The notes beneath the pieces were generated by a model. The model saw only the letters and a program-made list of their open reading frames with translations, was not told where the DNA came from and did no database searches. A program made the position numbers and the translations under genes. 64,000 nucleotides of DNA from Proruminimicrobium sp964487915 (GTDB taxonomy: Bacteria; Elusimicrobiota; Endomicrobiia; Endomicrobiales; Endomicrobiaceae), in NCBI GenBank assembly GCA_964487915.1, contig CAZASN010000006.1, forward strand, positions 1 to 64,000. The letters are read 5' to 3'. Below, one piece after another: positions 19,701-28,563 of this stretch (the first letter of the stretch is position 1; each line of letters starts with the position of its first letter).

Positions 19701-20829
19701 ATGCATTATGAAAACACAAATACATAAAATTATTCGAATAAAAATCCGATTTATCCGAAATCATGCACGATTGACCAGATAAAATTGCATTTACTGAATA
19801 TGTATAACTTTTGAAATTAAAAACCTCAACATAAGAGTTGTCAAAAAGAATAAAATTTATTTTATTATCAAAAAATTCACTGTCAAAAATGGATATTTTT
19901 GCCGTATCTGAACACTGTAATGCAACGTCGCATAAAAGCACAATAGATTTATGCATACTGATGCCAGTATTGCCGCATATACTAATCGGAGAATTAGAAT
20001 AAAAACAATTCTTTAAAGAAATGTTATATGTATGTCCTTTTGTTTTTAAACCCGTAAGATTATTAAGTGAAATATTGTTTACAATGCCGTTATTTTTACA
20101 ATTTAACATTGAAATGCCTAAAAAATTACAATATTGTAAATTTTTCTTTATAGAAACATTTGAAGCGTCAATGCAGGACAGCGCATTATTATTTAATAAT
20201 ATATTATTTGAATAAACACCCGCTTTTTTGACCGACTTCAATAATATTGAATTCTTGATATTTTCATAAAATATATTGTTATATAAAACGCACCTGTTAT
20301 ATGATACGCTGGCAAAAACGTTAAACCGAAATTGTGATTTTTTTATTATTATTTTTGAAAAATTAACTACTCCGAAGAAACACTGTTCAAACAAGCAGGA
20401 ATGTATTTTAAAAATTTCCGAATCGCCGTCTAAAATAAGCCCGAAAGAATATTGAAATATTGTATGTTGAAACTCGCAACATGAACCTTTTGCCGCATAA
20501 ACATATCCGTTCCAATTACAATTGCCTATCTTGATTTTATTATTTTTTTCTCCCACACAAAAAAAAGACCCGTATACGATTATAGAGGGTCTTTTAACAT
20601 ATTGATCATTTGAAAATTCAAACTCTTTTGACAAAAAAAACAATTTCTCGCTTATCGCATTATCAACGGAAGTATTTTGATTTTTAAATTTTATTACAGC
20701 GCCGGATTCTACGCAAACCTTGACTCCTTTTAAAATCACAACCCCGGAATCAACAAGAATATTTCCTGACCATTTTTCATCTTTTTTAATTAATCCTGAT
20801 TTTAGAACATAACCTTTTTCTAATTTCAC
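16731..20829 (-). CDS. Giant right-handed beta-helix repeat protein, N-terminal part (interrupted by assembly gap)
   Basis: This is the 5' portion of the gene that continues at 16630. It starts at a GTG (20829) with GGA about six bases upstream, 2 bp after the previous stop. The roughly 1,366 residues are almost entirely short beta-helix rungs (NSxIxGxxxIxI). The first 600 or so are irregular; after that a longer unit of about 185 residues repeats at least four times, each copy containing blocks such as EVLxCxxxEIxGxxGxxIxEG, ENIFxxVKIKS and GELxIxNSxxxL. The last units are more GC-rich and nearly identical at the DNA level over about 55-bp blocks, probably reflecting recent amplification. 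No signal peptide is evident, which argues against a classical secreted adhesin. Role unknown. Confidence 0.82.
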
Positions 20830-20831
20830 GT

Positions 20832-22070
20832 TTATTCCAGTGAGAAATCAAAACCGAATTCTCCCCATTTGCTGCATAAATATTCTCTGTCTTTTTTTAA
20901 TAATGAAATAGGCTGCTTAACAGATAATGCCTTAAAAACCGCTATATCTTTAACGGTAAAAAAATAAATTTTATGTTGGTATAATTTCATTAAAAAATCA
21001 AATAACGCAAAATTTAATGTTTTAAATTTTGCGTCAAAATAACCGACTTTTTTAAAGTAATTTTTATTAACCATAAAACATTCCGAAAAAAAACTCGGAT
21101 AAGATTCCTCGCTGTTTGCAAAATTATTATTTCTTTGTTCTTCAAAGGCTATTTCCAATTTTTTACCGGTATTGCCCTGTACATACGAAGTTACAGGCGA
21201 CACGACTCCTATATTGTCATTAAAAGCTAAATACTTTACAAGTTCATTTGAGGTCTCCGGAAAAATTTTCAATTTTGAATTGTAGAAAAATATAAATTTT
21301 GAATCGGATTTGGATATTATATTATTAATTTCATCTATCAAATTAGTGTTTTTGGAAAAATAAACATAATGAATTCCGTCTTTTTTAATATTTTTTGTGA
21401 CAGCCATTTTTGAAGCAAAATTATCACCGTTTATACATATCGTCTCTATTTTATAATCTTGTTTTTTACTTTCTTTTTTTAAAGGATTGCAAATATCAGC
21501 AACGGCAATAATATTTCTTACATCTTCCTTTTTCAATAAGTCAATTTCAATATCTTCATTAAAAATATTCGCGTCGCTCATATTGAATACGGAAATAGCC
21601 TGAAAAAAATAAATTTTAAACGATTTATCAAGCAGATATAAATTTTGATATTTTTTTGATGTTTCAAATTTATATTTTTGTAAAATATACTCCAATTGCG
21701 AAAGTCTGAAATCAACGATTATATTTATGTTTGATATAGTATCTTTTATGCGAGGCAATATAAATTGCGCCATATTATAAGAAGCGAATATAATAGTTTC
21801 AAAACCTTCTGTTTTTACAAAATTATTTAAATTTTCGGTTAATAAATCTTTTTTTATCATATCTCTCAAATAATTTTTTTTAACAGGACCCGCATATTCA
21901 CTGTCGGATTCTTTATCTTTATCAGATTTAAATTCTTTGTTTAAATATAATAATGACACATCACAGCCGTTTTTATCCAAAATATCTAAAATTTCTATTA
22001 ATTGCTTATCTTGCCTGAAAACCGGATTTTCTATTATGTCTTTTTGACTTACCACAAGAACTTTTTTCAT
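20832..22070 (-). CDS. Glycosyltransferase-like protein with degenerate GT2-type C-terminal domain
   Basis: This 412-residue protein starts at an ATG with GGAGA eight bases upstream. Its N-terminal 170 residues begin KKVLVVSQKDIIENP and look like a Rossmann GT-B-type N-lobe. The C-terminal half resembles a GT-A (GT2) domain: a strand FIFFYNS, then ECFMVNKNYFKKVGYFDAKF and FDFLMKLYQHKIYFF, which align by eye with the acceptor-side region of the intact GT2 at 25416. The metal-binding D-x-D position reads NSK, so catalysis in this domain is doubtful. It lies directly upstream of the beta-helix gene and may be a glycosyltransferase, a pseudoenzyme or a carbohydrate-binding partner. Confidence 0.6.
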   Translation of the reverse strand: MKKVLVVSQKDIIENPVFRQDKQLIEILDILDKNGCDVSLLYLNKEFKSDKDKESDSEYAGPVKKNYLRDMIKKDLLTENLNNFVKTEGFETIIFASYNMAQFILPRIKDTISNINIIVDFRLSQLEYILQKYKFETSKKYQNLYLLDKSFKIYFFQAISVFNMSDANIFNEDIEIDLLKKEDVRNIIAVADICNPLKKESKKQDYKIETICINGDNFASKMAVTKNIKKDGIHYVYFSKNTNLIDEINNIISKSDSKFIFFYNSKLKIFPETSNELVKYLAFNDNIGVVSPVTSYVQGNTGKKLEIAFEEQRNNNFANSEESYPSFFSECFMVNKNYFKKVGYFDAKFKTLNFALFDFLMKLYQHKIYFFTVKDIAVFKALSVKQPISLLKKDREYLCSKWGEFGFDFSLE

Positions 22071-22103
22071 AAATCATTCTCCGTAATTTAGTTAATTGTT
22101 CAA

Positions 22104-23261
22104 TCAGATGTTCTTTTCATAAAACGCGGTTAATTTTTTTGCAATGACTTTCCAATCATATTGATTTACGGCATTTATTCTAGCATTTTCAGAGATTTTG
22201 TTGTATAGTTTGTCGTTCAAACATAATTCTATAACCATATCGGCAAATTTACCCGCTGTATCGGCAACCAGTATATCGTAATAATGTTCGCATTTTATGC
22301 CGTCGGCGGCCTCTTGCGTGGCGACAACCGGAACGCCTGAAGCCATTGCCTCTAAAACTTTGCCTTTAATGCCTCCGCCGAGTCTGACCGGAGCTATAAA
22401 AATATTAGGACATTTCAGATATTGTCTTATATCTTCAACTTCTCCCGTAATAATAATATTCTCTTTCTCTAACCGCCTTACGTCTTCCGTAAGGCCTGAG
22501 CCGACAACGTAAAGTTTAATATCGGGAATTTTTTTAATTATTTTATCAAAAATAAATTTGACGAAATATACGATTGCGTCGGCATTGGGATAATGTTTAT
22601 AGTGTCCCACAAAAACCAGATTTTTTTCATTCCCAGAATTTTTGCCGGCATTAAAAAAATCAATATCAACTCCCGTCTGTATAACGACAGTTTTAGCGTC
22701 AGGATTAAATTTCTTCATTATATTTTTGTCTCTGTCCGTTAAAACTATTACGGATTTGAATTTATTTATAATATTTTTTTCGTATTCTACCAACTTTCTC
22801 CACTCAACATATCTTAAATTGTCGGGCAAATCCCTGTCATGATACGACTGATTAAAATCCAAAGTCCCGAGATCGTGTTCCGTATAAAAAACTGGAATAT
22901 TTTTTATGTGTTTCACATATTCCGTCATTATTAAAAAATCAAGCTGCACCAGATCAGGTTGAACAAAATCCAAAACTCTCTTCAGCTCGTCTATCATCGC
23001 CTGAGTATAAAAAAAACTGACGCATCTGGGTATATCTTCTCTTTCTATGCGTTTATCTTCATGTCTTACAACGGGAAATACGTCTTTACAGACTTCTTTC
23101 GCCGTTCTGATTGAATCTGGCGAAGCTCCGGGTTCAATGTATGCGAGAAGATAAACTTCGTTATCTTTTGACAGATGCTTTATCAGATTGTACAGCCTTA
23201 CTTTGCCTCCGTCTCGCGGTGGATAAGGAAAATACGGGGAAATGATGAGAATTTTTTTCAT
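22104..23261 (-). CDS. Glycosyltransferase, family GT4 (GT-B fold)
   Basis: This 385-residue protein has GT-B features. The N-terminus IISPYFPYPPRDGGKVRL has the glycine-rich acceptor loop, the middle has FYTEHDLGTLDF and an IQTGVDIDFF linker, and the C-lobe has GHYKHYPNADA and GGGIKGKVLEAMASGVPVV, the donor-binding region with the characteristic E-x-x-x-x-G-x-P pattern. Such retaining enzymes transfer sugars from nucleotide donors in the cytoplasm. Placement within the radical SAM run, with two other glycosyltransferase-like genes, supports a sugar-containing end product. Donor and acceptor cannot be told from sequence. Confidence 0.9.
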   Translation of the reverse strand: MKKILIISPYFPYPPRDGGKVRLYNLIKHLSKDNEVYLLAYIEPGASPDSIRTAKEVCKDVFPVVRHEDKRIEREDIPRCVSFFYTQAMIDELKRVLDFVQPDLVQLDFLIMTEYVKHIKNIPVFYTEHDLGTLDFNQSYHDRDLPDNLRYVEWRKLVEYEKNIINKFKSVIVLTDRDKNIMKKFNPDAKTVVIQTGVDIDFFNAGKNSGNEKNLVFVGHYKHYPNADAIVYFVKFIFDKIIKKIPDIKLYVVGSGLTEDVRRLEKENIIITGEVEDIRQYLKCPNIFIAPVRLGGGIKGKVLEAMASGVPVVATQEAADGIKCEHYYDILVADTAGKFADMVIELCLNDKLYNKISENARINAVNQYDWKVIAKKLTAFYEKNI

Positions 23262-23263
23262 GA

Positions 23264-24340
23264 TTAAATTATATCCTTCATAAACAATCCGTATTTTTGT
23301 CTGTTTTCAATTATATATTTCAACATTTTTTTATGAGTTTCGGGCCTGAATGTTATATGTGAAGAAATTTTATCTACATTGCCTGAAAAATATTCAATAC
23401 ATTTTCCGCATATATCGTTGGGGTTGTTTTGCGAAAGTTCTTTTCTCAGTTTTATATACCGCGTTGAATTCCATAAGTCCCGAAAAGACATTTCACTTAA
23501 ATTGCCCATATGTTTACCGGCAAAAACGCATGCGTTAACCGTTCCCTGATTTTCAACATAAACGTAATTCCACGGGCATCTGCATATTTTAGGATTTTTT
23601 TCTTTATTAAAAAACTTTTGCGGCAGACTGACCGATATCCCGAGTTTTTTTGCAAATTCAGCAGTTCTGTCTATCATTTCATTTGTTTTATTTTTTGACG
23701 TAAAAACCGTAAGGCCGAAATCTTTATATTCAAAAATCGTCAGATATCTGAATATTACGGAATCCACTTTCAATTTATAAGCCAATTTGAGAAAATTCTC
23801 CATATCTTCAAGATTTATATTGTTGATTACGCTGTACAGACTTATTTTTAAATTTTTTTGTTTTCTTAAAACACTGATATTGCGGATAATATCTTCAAAA
23901 GAATCCGTGCCGGTCAGCATTCGATGCATATGTTTTTCGGATGCGTGCAGAGAAACTATGATATTAAACCTGCCTTCGTCAAAATTTTTATCTTTTAAAT
24001 TAATTCCGTTTGTGAAAAAAGTTTTTGTCTGATTCGGCAGCGTTTTATTTATTCTTTTTATAAAAGAATTTATCTCCGGCATTAAAAGCAATTCGCCGTA
24101 TCCGTGAAAATCTACATTTTCGGCTTTTATTAAGACGTCTTTGAGTTTTTCTTCAAAAAATATTTTATATCTTTTCAGAGAAAACTCGGGATACTTTCCG
24201 CCCAAACAAAAAATACATTTGGCGTTACAAAAAAAATGAGCTCCTATGCCTATATTTTTAGGAGCCGAATTCAGTACAACCGCGGATTTTTTGATTTCAA
24301 AATTATTTAATATACTGTTGAATTTTATTAAATTATCCAC
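23264..24340 (-). CDS. Radical SAM/SPASM protein, GYGE variant (paralogue of 12683-13789)
   Basis: This 358-residue enzyme starts at a GTG, since no ATG lies nearby in frame. CNAKCIFC occupies Cys38-42-45, a GYGE loop replaces GGEP, and the SPASM C-terminus reads CRCPWNYVYVENQGTVNACV...NDICGKCIEY. It shares its architecture and the ending SSHITFRPETHKKMLKYIIE with the protein at 12683. The stop lies 2 bp before the GT4 gene's start region on the same strand. As in its paralogue, the auxiliary cysteines are complete. The duplicated pair could act on two positions of the same substrate, which is inference only. Confidence 0.84.
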   Translation of the reverse strand: MDNLIKFNSILNNFEIKKSAVVLNSAPKNIGIGAHFFCNAKCIFCLGGKYPEFSLKRYKIFFEEKLKDVLIKAENVDFHGYGELLLMPEINSFIKRINKTLPNQTKTFFTNGINLKDKNFDEGRFNIIVSLHASEKHMHRMLTGTDSFEDIIRNISVLRKQKNLKISLYSVINNINLEDMENFLKLAYKLKVDSVIFRYLTIFEYKDFGLTVFTSKNKTNEMIDRTAEFAKKLGISVSLPQKFFNKEKNPKICRCPWNYVYVENQGTVNACVFAGKHMGNLSEMSFRDLWNSTRYIKLRKELSQNNPNDICGKCIEYFSGNVDKISSHITFRPETHKKMLKYIIENRQKYGLFMKDII

Positions 24341-24350
24341 TATGATTACT

Positions 24351-25409
24351 TTATAAAAAATTTACATGATCAACTTTTTTCTGCATGTTAAAAAGCACGG
24401 TGTTAAAACTGTCGCATCTGCAAAGCAACGGACAATCTTTAAAATCAATATTTGAAAAAACCTTTTTTCTGTGTTCTGACGACCAAATTTCTTTCAGAGT
24501 ATTCTTTTTTAAGTCGCCTATGCAATACTTTTCCAAACCTCTCATATGACAGCATAAGTACATTTTACGGTCTGCGGCAATAACCGTCGCAAAATTATGG
24601 CCGTAACAGATATCATACTGTCTTTGAGTATTTTCAGATTCCATTAAAACATATTTATGAATTGAACTTACAACCGAAAAATTCTTCGTGCCGTATTTTC
24701 CGGCGATTTTCATATTTTTCAAAATTACGGACTGATTTTTATTGTTTATTTCTTTTTCTTTAAATTTTTTTAACAGCGGTCTGTATTGAGCGTAATCAAC
24801 CCCAAGCGACATGCCTAATTTTGCAAACGGAATTATATCATCAATTGTTTTGTCATAAGTTAAAAGACCTATTCCTATGGTAATCCCGCTTTTAAATTTC
24901 TTTTTTGCTTTGACAAGAATTTTTATATTCTCCAAAACATTGTCAAAAGTCGTAGAATTCATGCCGTGCGTAATTTTATAACTTTCTCTTGACGCCGCAT
25001 CCAAACTGATTCTTATCCATGTGCAATTTTTTACAATATCATCAGTTATTTCCCGGTTCAACAAAATACCGTTTGTTATAAAACCTACGTCTAATCCTAT
25101 CTTTTTTGCATAAACTGCGGCTTTGACGGTATCTTTGTTGCAAAGAGGATCTCCGCCTCCGGTAAACGTAACGGCTTTGCCGCCGAATGATTTGATTTGT
25201 TTTAAAATATTTTTTGCTTCATTCAATTTGATGCTTACAAGATTTTTTGACTGTTCAAAAAAGCCGAAACAAAAATGACATTTTGCATTGCAGATATTTG
25301 TCATATCCAGTTCATAAGTCACAGGCCTTGAAATTTTATTTTTCTGCCACTCGCTTATTCTGTCAATATGCTGCAGTATCTTTGAAGAAGAGAACTGACT
25401 GACTTTCAT
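24351..25409 (-). CDS. Radical SAM/SPASM protein
   Basis: This 352-residue protein has CNAKCHFC at Cys40-44-47, TGGGDPLCNKD as the SAM-binding loop, and a SPASM-type tail (DICYGHNF, MYLCCHMRG, DCPLLCRCDS). The N-terminal helix ISEWQKNKISRPV resembles that of the protein at 11684. It is the second gene of the operon, between the GT2 gene and the GFGE/GYGE-type paralogue. The ATG at 25409 has only a weak GGA upstream, and the GT2 stop is 6 bp away, so coupled translation is likely. Substrate unknown. Confidence 0.84.
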   Translation of the reverse strand: MKVSQFSSSKILQHIDRISEWQKNKISRPVTYELDMTNICNAKCHFCFGFFEQSKNLVSIKLNEAKNILKQIKSFGGKAVTFTGGGDPLCNKDTVKAAVYAKKIGLDVGFITNGILLNREITDDIVKNCTWIRISLDAASRESYKITHGMNSTTFDNVLENIKILVKAKKKFKSGITIGIGLLTYDKTIDDIIPFAKLGMSLGVDYAQYRPLLKKFKEKEINNKNQSVILKNMKIAGKYGTKNFSVVSSIHKYVLMESENTQRQYDICYGHNFATVIAADRKMYLCCHMRGLEKYCIGDLKKNTLKEIWSSEHRKKVFSNIDFKDCPLLCRCDSFNTVLFNMQKKVDHVNFL

Positions 25410-25415
25410 AATTTA

Positions 25416-26690
25416 TTACATTCCGTCCGGAAGTTTTTCCATAATTTCAAGAACATTTTTTGTCCATTTATCGATTAAAAGCTCTATATTTTTTGTTCTT
25501 AAAACATTGTAGTTCATATTATTGGCGGAATATCCTTTGCCGCCGACATGATAAATAAAAGTATCTCCCGCTATAACAATGTTATAACCGGCTTGTTTAA
25601 CTCTCATACAATAATCAAAATCCTCATAGCCGCCGGGGCCGAACATTTCGTCCAAAACTCCGACATTAAACAAAACTTCTCTCTTTATAAGAACGCAAAA
25701 TCCTATAATTCTGTTTACAGAAAACCAAAAACCGGCGTTTTTCTGCAGAATTTCTTTTGAAAACTTTTGTATCGCTTCATCATCGTCCGCAGAACCGTCA
25801 AAAACCACGACCTGCCTTCCTGACGCATGATTTGTGCAAGGCCCGACGATTCCGATTTTTTTATCGCTTTCGGCAATCAACAGCATTCTGCTAAGCCAGC
25901 CGTCCGTTAAAATAACGTCATTATTTAAAAGCAGTACATACTCGCCTTCTGAAATTTCTATTCCCTGGTTATTTGCGCAGGCAAATCCTAAATTTGTCTC
26001 GTTAAGTATTACCTTTACGTTTGAATATTTTGATTTCAAATCTTCCAGATAAGTTTTTGTATCGTCTTTTGTTGATCCGTTGTCAACGAATATAAGTTCA
26101 TAATTAACGTCTGTCGTGTGTTTCATCAAAGATTCAACGCATATTTTTGTATCATCAAGCTGATTGTAAGTCAGCATAACTATGCTTACAAGATATTTCG
26201 GTTTATCTTTAAATATTATTCCTTTTGAAACAACATCATCGGCAGTTTGTATTGAGATATCTGAAACTTCCTTTTGTATTACGCCGGCATCTTCCTCATT
26301 TTCAAAAACAATCGCATCCGCCAACCGGCAATTGCTTATTTCCATACCGCCGGCCTTTTCCAACAATTTGCCGACTTCATCGTACATGCTGCCGTTTTGT
26401 TTAAGATATTCTTTAATATTTGATATTTCCGGCATAAACGACACCAACTTGGAATTCGGAGTAAGACTTTTTATGATTCTCATCAGTCTGTAGCTTTCGG
26501 TCAAACCCGCATAAGCGCAGACTATTATTTCATAAGAATTTGCAGTCAGTTGAGTTTTTAGAGCATCAAACGAGACATTATCAAAATAAAAAACATCGTG
26601 TTTATCTAAAATTTTGTCAAAGCATTTGGAATGTTTTTTGTCAATATTTGATTTAAAGCTTTCCGGTATTATCAACAAATTATTGGACAT
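25416..26690 (-). CDS. Glycosyltransferase, family GT2 (GT-A fold), first gene of the radical SAM operon
   Basis: This 424-residue protein has a GT2 domain from about residue 165: VSIVMLTYNQLDDTKICVES, IFVDNGSTKDDT, LLLNNDVILTDGWL (the D-x-D-like NND), RQVVVF, and GGYEDFDYCMRVKQAGY (the catalytic ED). The N-terminal 160 residues form a separate Rossmann-like region. The frame stays open into the neighbouring tRNA gene as far as 26771, but that extension encodes a tRNA shadow; the ATG at 26690 has AGAGG seven bases upstream and is the real start. Only 22 bp separate it from the tRNA-Pro 3' end, so it probably shares that transcript. It likely transfers a sugar to a carrier or glycan. Confidence 0.9.
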   Translation of the reverse strand: MSNNLLIIPESFKSNIDKKHSKCFDKILDKHDVFYFDNVSFDALKTQLTANSYEIIVCAYAGLTESYRLMRIIKSLTPNSKLVSFMPEISNIKEYLKQNGSMYDEVGKLLEKAGGMEISNCRLADAIVFENEEDAGVIQKEVSDISIQTADDVVSKGIIFKDKPKYLVSIVMLTYNQLDDTKICVESLMKHTTDVNYELIFVDNGSTKDDTKTYLEDLKSKYSNVKVILNETNLGFACANNQGIEISEGEYVLLLNNDVILTDGWLSRMLLIAESDKKIGIVGPCTNHASGRQVVVFDGSADDDEAIQKFSKEILQKNAGFWFSVNRIIGFCVLIKREVLFNVGVLDEMFGPGGYEDFDYCMRVKQAGYNIVIAGDTFIYHVGGKGYSANNMNYNVLRTKNIELLIDKWTKNVLEIMEKLPDGM

Positions 26691-26712
26691 AAAATACCTC
26701 TCCCGTAGAAAA

Positions 26713-26786
26713 TCGGGAAGGCGGGACTTGAACCCGCAGCCTCCTGCTCCCAAAGCAGGCGCGATAGCCAATTACGCTACTTCCCG
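26713..26786 (-). tRNA. tRNA-Pro (anticodon UGG)
   Basis: The minus strand folds as a full cloverleaf: acceptor CGGGAAG pairs with CTTCCCG, anticodon stem CCTGC/GCAGG encloses the loop TTTGGGA (anticodon UGG), and the T arm is GCGGG TTCAAGT CCCGC. No CCA is encoded. A consensus promoter lies upstream, and the GT2 gene begins 22 bp downstream with no terminator between. Confidence 0.97.
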
Positions 26787-26821
26787 GACACCATATCATT
26801 TTTTAACGATTAGTGCCGTTG

Positions 26822-26851
26822 ATTATACAACAATATGCAATTCTTTGTCAA
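26822..26851 (-). promoter_or_regulatory. Consensus sigma-70-type promoter for tRNA-Pro (and probably the radical SAM operon)
   Basis: On the minus strand, TTGACA (26846-26851), an 18-bp spacer and TATAAT (26822-26827). The predicted start is about 30 nt before the tRNA 5' end. No other strong promoter is evident before the first protein gene of the operon. Confidence 0.85.
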
Positions 26852-26954
26852 TTTGAGAAATTTCAGTTAAAATTATCGACAGTATTGAATGTTTTTTGAA
26901 TAATTAACGTCTTTTTTTAATGTTATAGCGGACTGCCCGCAATTATTTTTCAGT

Positions 26955-28400
26955 CTAGAATAAAGGGCTGAACAATCTCATCAGCATCTGCATCAATCTT
27001 TCTGTTCTGCTCTGTATTTTCAAATATCCGTCATCCATTATTGCGCTTTTGTTGACGTCATTCATAAATATATCGGCCATTTTTGAAACAATCTCTTTGC
27101 CGTACATAAGCATCGTAAGCTCAAAATGCAGTTTAAAACTGCGGATGTCTATATTAAAAGTGCCCAAAGACGCTATTTCATTATCAACTACAAGAGTTTT
27201 ACTGTGAATAAAAGCGGGATAAAGATATACTTTTGCTCCGATTTTTACCATATCGCTTACATAACTTTTTGTGGCGTAATAAACCGCTTTTTTATCAGGA
27301 ATTTCAGGTATCATAATTCTTACGTCTACGCCTCCTCTTACAGCGGTGGCAACTGCATCCGCAAAACTGTCATCAGGAATATAATAAGGAGTCTGTATCC
27401 AGATTCTTTCTTTTGCGCCGTAAATAAGCTTTATATAAGTCTGTTTTATTTCTTCGGTTAAAACGTCGGGACCGGAACTGATAAGCTGCATCGGAAGTAT
27501 TTTTGTGACTTCATGTTTGCCGAAATCGGATATAAGATTTGAAACGTCTTTGTTGGCCACATACGAGTAATCCTGCAAAAACCTGAGGTTTATAAGAGCA
27601 ACCGCGTCACCGGTCACTTTCATATGCGTGTCTCGCCATGGAATTTCTCCCTGATTCATATATTCGTCGCCAATGTTTGCTCCGCCGGTATATGCGATTT
27701 CATTATCTATAATAACCATTTTTCTGTGATTTCTGAAATTAAGATTTCTGTTAAGATATTTCCAAGGTCCGGCTAAAAATCTTAAAACCTCGCCGCCGCT
27801 GTCAATAAGCGGCTTAAAAAAATCCCTATTAGCCCAAAGAGAACCTATGTCGTCAACTATAAGTTTTATTTTCACGCCTTCTCTGGCTTTTTGTACAAGA
27901 CTTTCCAGAAGTTTTGCGCCTATAATATCTTTTCTGTAAACAAAATATAAAATATTAACGCTTTTTTTTGCGTCAGATATATCATTTATCATATCTTCAT
28001 ATTGTTCGGCTATATCGGTATAAATTTTTACGTCGTTGTTTATGGAAAGAGGAGCAAGATTATATTTGGCGTTAAACTCCACAATATCTTTTACGTTGTT
28101 CTGTCCGAAAAAATCGGTTTTATTAAACTCTTTTATGTTTCTCTGTAAAAATTTCGCAAGTTTAACGTCGCTTTGCATTTTGAGATAAAACTTTTTCCTG
28201 TTTTTTAACGAAGGGCCTTTTCCGATTATAAGATAAAGAAAAAAACCGAATATCGGAAGGAGAAGGATCACCAAAGTCCACACCATTATTGAATAAGGCT
28301 TGCGGTGTTCTTTGAAAATCATAAAAACGATCAGCAGAAAATTAAAAAAAACAAAACCGAGCAGTATAAGCCAATAAATGCCTATTTCCAATTTAAACAT
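26955..28400 (-). CDS. cls: Cardiolipin synthase (phospholipase D superfamily)
   Basis: This 481-residue protein has two N-terminal membrane helices (about residues 6-28 and 38-60) followed by two HKD catalytic motifs, HRKMVIID and HSKTLVVD, as in bacterial cardiolipin synthase A, which condenses two phosphatidylglycerol molecules (or PG plus PE) at the inner membrane. The length is normal for the family. The frame stays open 16 codons further, but the ATG at 28400 has AAGGAG about nine bases upstream. TTGACG and TACAAT with a 17-bp spacer lie just ahead on the minus strand. It diverges from the trpB-like gene and is monocistronic, ending before the tRNA-Pro promoter. Confidence 0.93.
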   Translation of the reverse strand: MFKLEIGIYWLILLGFVFFNFLLIVFMIFKEHRKPYSIMVWTLVILLLPIFGFFLYLIIGKGPSLKNRKKFYLKMQSDVKLAKFLQRNIKEFNKTDFFGQNNVKDIVEFNAKYNLAPLSINNDVKIYTDIAEQYEDMINDISDAKKSVNILYFVYRKDIIGAKLLESLVQKAREGVKIKLIVDDIGSLWANRDFFKPLIDSGGEVLRFLAGPWKYLNRNLNFRNHRKMVIIDNEIAYTGGANIGDEYMNQGEIPWRDTHMKVTGDAVALINLRFLQDYSYVANKDVSNLISDFGKHEVTKILPMQLISSGPDVLTEEIKQTYIKLIYGAKERIWIQTPYYIPDDSFADAVATAVRGGVDVRIMIPEIPDKKAVYYATKSYVSDMVKIGAKVYLYPAFIHSKTLVVDNEIASLGTFNIDIRSFKLHFELTMLMYGKEIVSKMADIFMNDVNKSAIMDDGYLKIQSRTERLMQMLMRLFSPLF

Positions 28401-28419
28401 TTTTGTCGCTCCTTTTATG

Positions 28420-28448
28420 ATTGTATTAAAAACCGTCTTCTTCGTCAA
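28420..28448 (-). promoter_or_regulatory. Putative promoter for cls
   Basis: On the minus strand, TTGACG (28443-28448), a 17-bp spacer and TACAAT (28420-28425). It would give a very short 5' leader of about 13 nt, close to the AAGGAG ribosome site, which makes it less certain than its divergent neighbour. Confidence 0.5.
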
Positions 28449-28470
28449 CTTAATTTATTCTCTCAAAAAC

Positions 28471-28499
28471 TTGACAAACAACATAATTTTATATATAAA
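28471..28499 (+). promoter_or_regulatory. Promoter for the trpB2-pyruvate kinase pair
   Basis: TTGACA (28471-28476), a 17-bp spacer and TATAAA (28494-28499). The expected transcript start is near 28506, leaving a 5' leader of about 150 nt. Confidence 0.75.
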
Positions 28500-28563
28500 T
28501 ATAAAGAATAATGTTAATTTGCCGCCGCCGTATCTGCTTTAAATATATTTTTCAAAAATTATC

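Noticed and set aside
1..26690. RiPP cluster with a dedicated precursor peptide
   Set aside because: The genes abut or overlap with almost no room for a small gene, and the 124-bp gap at 2932-3055 has no convincing precursor frame. A RiPP with the precursor outside the window cannot be excluded.
26691..26771. N-terminal extension of the GT2 gene beginning MAIAPALGAGG
   Set aside because: These codons lie within the tRNA-Pro gene. A good ribosome site and ATG exist at 26690.
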